DNA of 64,000 bases from Bagarius yarrelli. Taxonomy: Eukaryota; Chordata; Actinopteri; Siluriformes; Sisoridae. The notes beneath the pieces are model-generated. The model saw only the letters and a list, made by a program, of their open reading frames with translations, was not told the DNA's origin and did not search any database. Of this stretch, positions 60,975 to 64,000 are shown one piece after another. Location of the stretch: the NCBI GenBank assembly GCA_005784505.1, contig VCAZ01000005.1, positions 4,778,001 to 4,842,000 on the forward strand, in the 5' to 3' direction. The translations under genes and the position numbers were made by a program. Each line of letters starts with the position of its first letter. The first letter of the stretch is position 1.

Positions 60975-61010
60975 AGAGTTCAGAAGGCAGCCAAAATCAA
61001 GAAAAAGGCG
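60975..61010 (+). CDS. apba2: apba2 12-codon microexon inside the PTB domain
   Basis: A 36-nt exon reading RVQKAAKIKKKA (residues 446-457) after the acceptor ccgcacag at 60967-60974 and before the donor gtgtgt at 61011. It matches the basic RMQKAAKIKKKA insert of vertebrate Mint2, between VSRVK and NSEGD. Both borders are phase 0, so skipping it would remove a basic loop from the PTB domain and keep the frame. An AG-AG-AG run at the acceptor gives near-by alternative 3' sites at 60976 and 60978, but only the first keeps the frame and the conserved arginine. Confidence 0.93.
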
Positions 61011-63782
61011 GTGTGTAATCAAGAACTTGCACACTAACTTTTAAGCCTCATTAGAAAAGTCAGTCTCATCTCCTTGCTCTCCCTGCATATCATGACATTT
61101 TCAGCATCATTTCATCTTCACCTGACATCACTGTGGCCATCATATCATTTAAGACATGGAAAACACTAAAAAAAAAGAGAGAAATCTCAGGGTTTTTTTT
61201 ACTTTAATTCTTTTGTCTCATTTCTTTATTGAGTTTCATGCTATCAGAGGTATAAATCACACACACTAGCGAACAGGACTTTAAATTTTAATTACCATGC
61301 ATGAAAAAATAAGCATTTAACGGAATCACATGCACATTTACAAACACATGCACATTCGTGGCAATACAGGAAAGTTAGTGCTCTTCTACTAAATTTGTAC
61401 ATGCATCAGTTCAGAGAGGGTGTTTAGGAGACAAATCCCAGGATAGTTGTTGCTGTGATTGTTCTCTGGAAGCAGACAAAAATTGGTTAGACCACTGGTT
61501 CCCAAACTATTTCTGTCAGGTCTCCCTTTTGCAAAATAGGCTGTCTTGCTTTCTAAGCACCGAAGTAGTAGCATTGTGAGGAGCTGTAAATATGTGTATG
61601 ATGGCCATCACAATAATCCACCGCCCCCTAACTCCCCTCCCCCGCTCCGAGCCTTCTGCCACAAGGTGGTGGGTCTCCCGCCTTGATGAGCCATCTGCGT
61701 ACGAACATTTAAGTTACACAAGCATTGGGATCTTTAGCTTGAAACAGGGCATGGTCAGTAACAAGGGTCAGATGTTGTCTTTTCAGAAAATAGTATAGAT
61801 TCTTTGTTATTTTTACTGCTAAGGCTTCATGTTCTGCAGCAGTGTATTTTCTTCAGCTGGAATAAACTTTTGGCTAATAAAAAATGACCAGGCCTAAAGA
61901 CACCTGCCAGTGGTAGGGTAAGGTACTTGGTAAGGTTCAGTAATTAATCACGCCTTCCCTAAGCTCTCCACTAGGTCATCCACCCGGGGTAAAAGTTAGC
62001 TGTCGAATTCTGATACCTGATTAAGTTTGCACAAGTTGTTGCGTAGACAAAGCCTGCTGTATGATTTGTGTATAATACCACTACAGTAAAGCTGAATTAA
62101 AGGAGACTAGGTCAGAAAAATTGGTCCACCAGGTCCTGCTGTTGGGACTGACCAAGGTTTGACCAAGGTACGGCTGAATCTGTGAGAGTGTTGGCAAAAT
62201 GCAGATATTTTTATGATGTGTTTAAGTGTCTGCATGGCTAGCTGGCAGCCGCAGGTGGTAGGTAACAAGACCTGATCACTTAGCTGGAACTCACATAGCT
62301 GTGCTGGCTAGTTGTACAGCCTATTTGACACCTGCTAAGCTGCCTTCATGTGTTCTTGAACAATGGGAACTATTCGATCAATTCTATTCTTCAGTTCTTG
62401 CACAAAGTTACTGACCTGAAATAGGGGGGAGACCGCCTAGGCTACATTCAGTAATCTTTAAGGACTCTGTACAAAGAGAACTTGACAGGTGACAGGAATC
62501 CCATAATCGTTTGGGATGACTTACAGTTGCTAAAGAGGATGTAGGGTAGGAAGAGATCCTAATTTCTCCCTTACTGTTCTACCACCCACCATAGCATTCA
62601 TTTGACAGTCTGATATTTTTTTTTATACCCTGTAGGATAGTTTTAGTATTAATAGTGGCCATCTCTCCCCTCGATTTCAGAGTTTTACATTTGCAGCCGG
62701 ACCTCCTAGTTATCGCCAAGAATGCATGAAACCAATAGCGTATCTGCTGGTTTTAATGTTAGCGCTAGCATTAGTAGTCACACAAATGTGACGGTGCTTC
62801 CGAAGTCGACAAAGCCTGTGAGAGGTTTTCCATTAGTATTGTTAATTTTATAAAATTAAAAATTCTCACCATATTGGCAAAATAGCAATAACAAACAAAT
62901 AAGGTTTTTAGTGTGTGAATAAAATGCACTTGTTTTATAACAATGATTTATTTAGATTAGAAACAAGAGAAAATAAAGGGAATCATAGCTAGCATAAAGT
63001 GTAATGTGGCTAGCTGAGTAGTTCTTTGTATAATTATTTTTATAATAAAGTGGCTAGAAAGTAGTAGCCTGTACATAATTTAGGTTAGTAATTTCTAATC
63101 AGATTAAAGAGTACTTTTGCTTCTCATTGGTTATAATATAGTTAAAGGGCCTGTGTATTTTGATTTACTGTATCCGCAGTTTTGTCTCCTAACTAGCTAT
63201 TAATTGTGCCAGTTTCCATTAATTGTTCTATTTGCATCCTCTTGTCTTACATGCAGTACATGCACATACTCTCGATTCCTCTTCTGCATACACACAGTCA
63301 TTTCCTGCTTGGTTAATTTTATGTTGGTTCGCTTTATTTGTTTATTTGTCCTGTTAATCTCTCTATATCCTTAGCATGTGCTCAGTGTTTATCATCATTA
63401 TCATATTATCAAGTAGGAAATGTCTGTCTGATTATCCACTGTGTTCAGATGCATTCTATCATTTGCAACTGTTTAAAAAAAACATCCAATAATTCTTTCA
63501 TTATTTTTCAGTTATTTCTGACCCACACCGTCATTTCACATTTTACACAAGCATTGTCCGTTTCATTTCCTGTCCTCACTGGAATATTAATAGCGCAATT
63601 TATTTTAGCTCCAGATTTGGCCTGGCCCCCCGGAAGCCCACTCTGTATTAATCTCTGATTTAGGCATTTAATAGAGGCCAAAGAGCATATTTTCTTTACA
63701 CCCTAGGTATTTATAGGAGGTTAAGAGGGCTCCAGGGTGCCACGTGAGAATTCGCTCATATTTACTTTGCATTTCTTTATAG
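61011..63782 (+). other. apba2 intron between the microexon and the last placed exon
   Basis: Holds the degraded Ty3 fragment at 61600-62420 on the opposite strand. I see no gene in 62430-63780; it is AT-rich with no clear repeat. Confidence 0.8.
61600..62420 (-). mobile_element. Ty3/gypsy fragment with INT before RT-RH order (Gmr1-like)
   Basis: Reading the minus strand from high to low coordinates: an integrase C-terminal region at about 62220-62400 (EHMKAAQQV-like then LCEFQ-like, as in the ...REFQPGDRVL segment); a linker near 62100-62180 (a DLVDQF-like reading); the RT fingers at 61960-62070 (LNQVSEFDS then PRVDDLVESLGKA); and RNase H at 61640-61860 (KKYTAAEHEALAVKI, LKRQHLTLVTDHALFQ). 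Integrase thus precedes RT. This is the domain order of Gmr1-type Ty3 elements described in fish, not of ordinary gypsy. Heavily deleted, and no LTRs are seen. Confidence 0.65.
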
Positions 63783-63869
63783 AATTCCGAAGGAGACACA
63801 CAGACCCTGACAGAGGTGGACCTCTTTATTTCTACCCAGAGGATCAAAGTTCTAAATGCTGACACACAG
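63783..63869 (+). CDS. apba2: apba2 sixth placed coding exon, middle of PTB domain (gene continues off the right edge)
   Basis: Acceptor tttctttatag, donor cag|gtaggc, 29 codons in phase 0 (residues 458-486). It reads NSEGDTQTLTEVDLFISTQR followed by IKVLNADTQ, the conserved central beta strands of the Mint PTB domain. The next exon would begin with the EXMMDH segment. That exon, the rest of the PTB domain and the two PDZ domains are not in this window, so the gene is partial at its 3' end. Confidence 0.96.
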
Positions 63870-63932
63870 GTAGGCAAAGTCATGTTTTTAGAAACTATTA
63901 AACAGAAAACAATGATGAAGGTAGCTTATTAA

Positions 63933-64000
63933 AGGGCCGTTCACATATCATGGCTAGAACACGCAGAGAAACTGCTAGACGCACCATTTCTCATTTTCAA
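63933..64000 (+). repeat. Harbinger-like repeat, copy 3, cut by the window edge
   Basis: aagggccgttcacatatcat is the same end motif as at 15748 and 58588. Only the first 68 nt are in the window. Confidence 0.4.

Overview
This window is vertebrate, almost certainly teleost fish, nuclear DNA. It is AT-rich and intron-dominated. It carries one recognisable protein-coding gene and many decayed transposable elements of types typical of ray-finned fish: Ty3/gypsy with a chromodomain, a Ty3 type with integrase ahead of reverse transcriptase, DIRS, L2-like LINEs, Tc1/mariner, hAT, Harbinger-like repeats and tRNA-derived SINEs. Nothing here is bacterial or viral. The exact species cannot be read from the sequence.

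The gene is apba2 (Mint2/X11-like), plus strand, in the right third. Six exons can be placed to the base: 45437-46549 (a short 5'UTR and 356 codons from ATG 45482), 51494-51574, 52543-52582, 55421-55566, 60975-61010 (a 36-nt microexon) and 63783-63869. The splice phases agree throughout and give 486 continuous codons, ending inside the PTB domain. The rest of the PTB domain and both PDZ domains lie beyond the right edge. The product is a neuronal adaptor that binds Munc18-1 and the APP cytoplasmic tail.

The first 45.4 kb has no convincing protein-coding gene. It is probably 5' flank and/or long 5' introns of apba2; a 46-nt segment at 27184-27229 with good splice signals is a possible untranslated exon. 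Layout: solo LTR (2665-3036); a 37-bp minisatellite that switches strand twice (5369-7172); a minus-strand gypsy remnant (7797-9373); a nested cluster of LTR, Tc1, L2 and chromodomain-LTR (11225-14105); a ZBED-type hAT with a SINE inside (16006-17092); a minus-strand DIRS remnant (19880-21215); a second minus-strand gypsy remnant (22890-25490); a minus-strand L2 with a SINE (36890-37660); a 5'-truncated Tc1 (38497-39195); and a hAT-type element (41616-42370) holding a near-identical copy of part of that Tc1. The apba2 introns hold an L2 piece, SINEs, a Harbinger-like repeat, long CT/GA tracts and, in the last full intron, a Ty3 fragment with the INT-RT-RH order (61600-62420).

I found no gene cluster that suggests an undescribed system. 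The most interesting features are the strand-switching minisatellite with its 40-bp-arm hairpin, the shared chimeric Tc1 segment at two loci 3.5 kb apart, the in-frame upstream ATG closed by TGA just before the apba2 start, and the INT-first Ty3 remnant. All calls are by eye; no alignment or database search was run.
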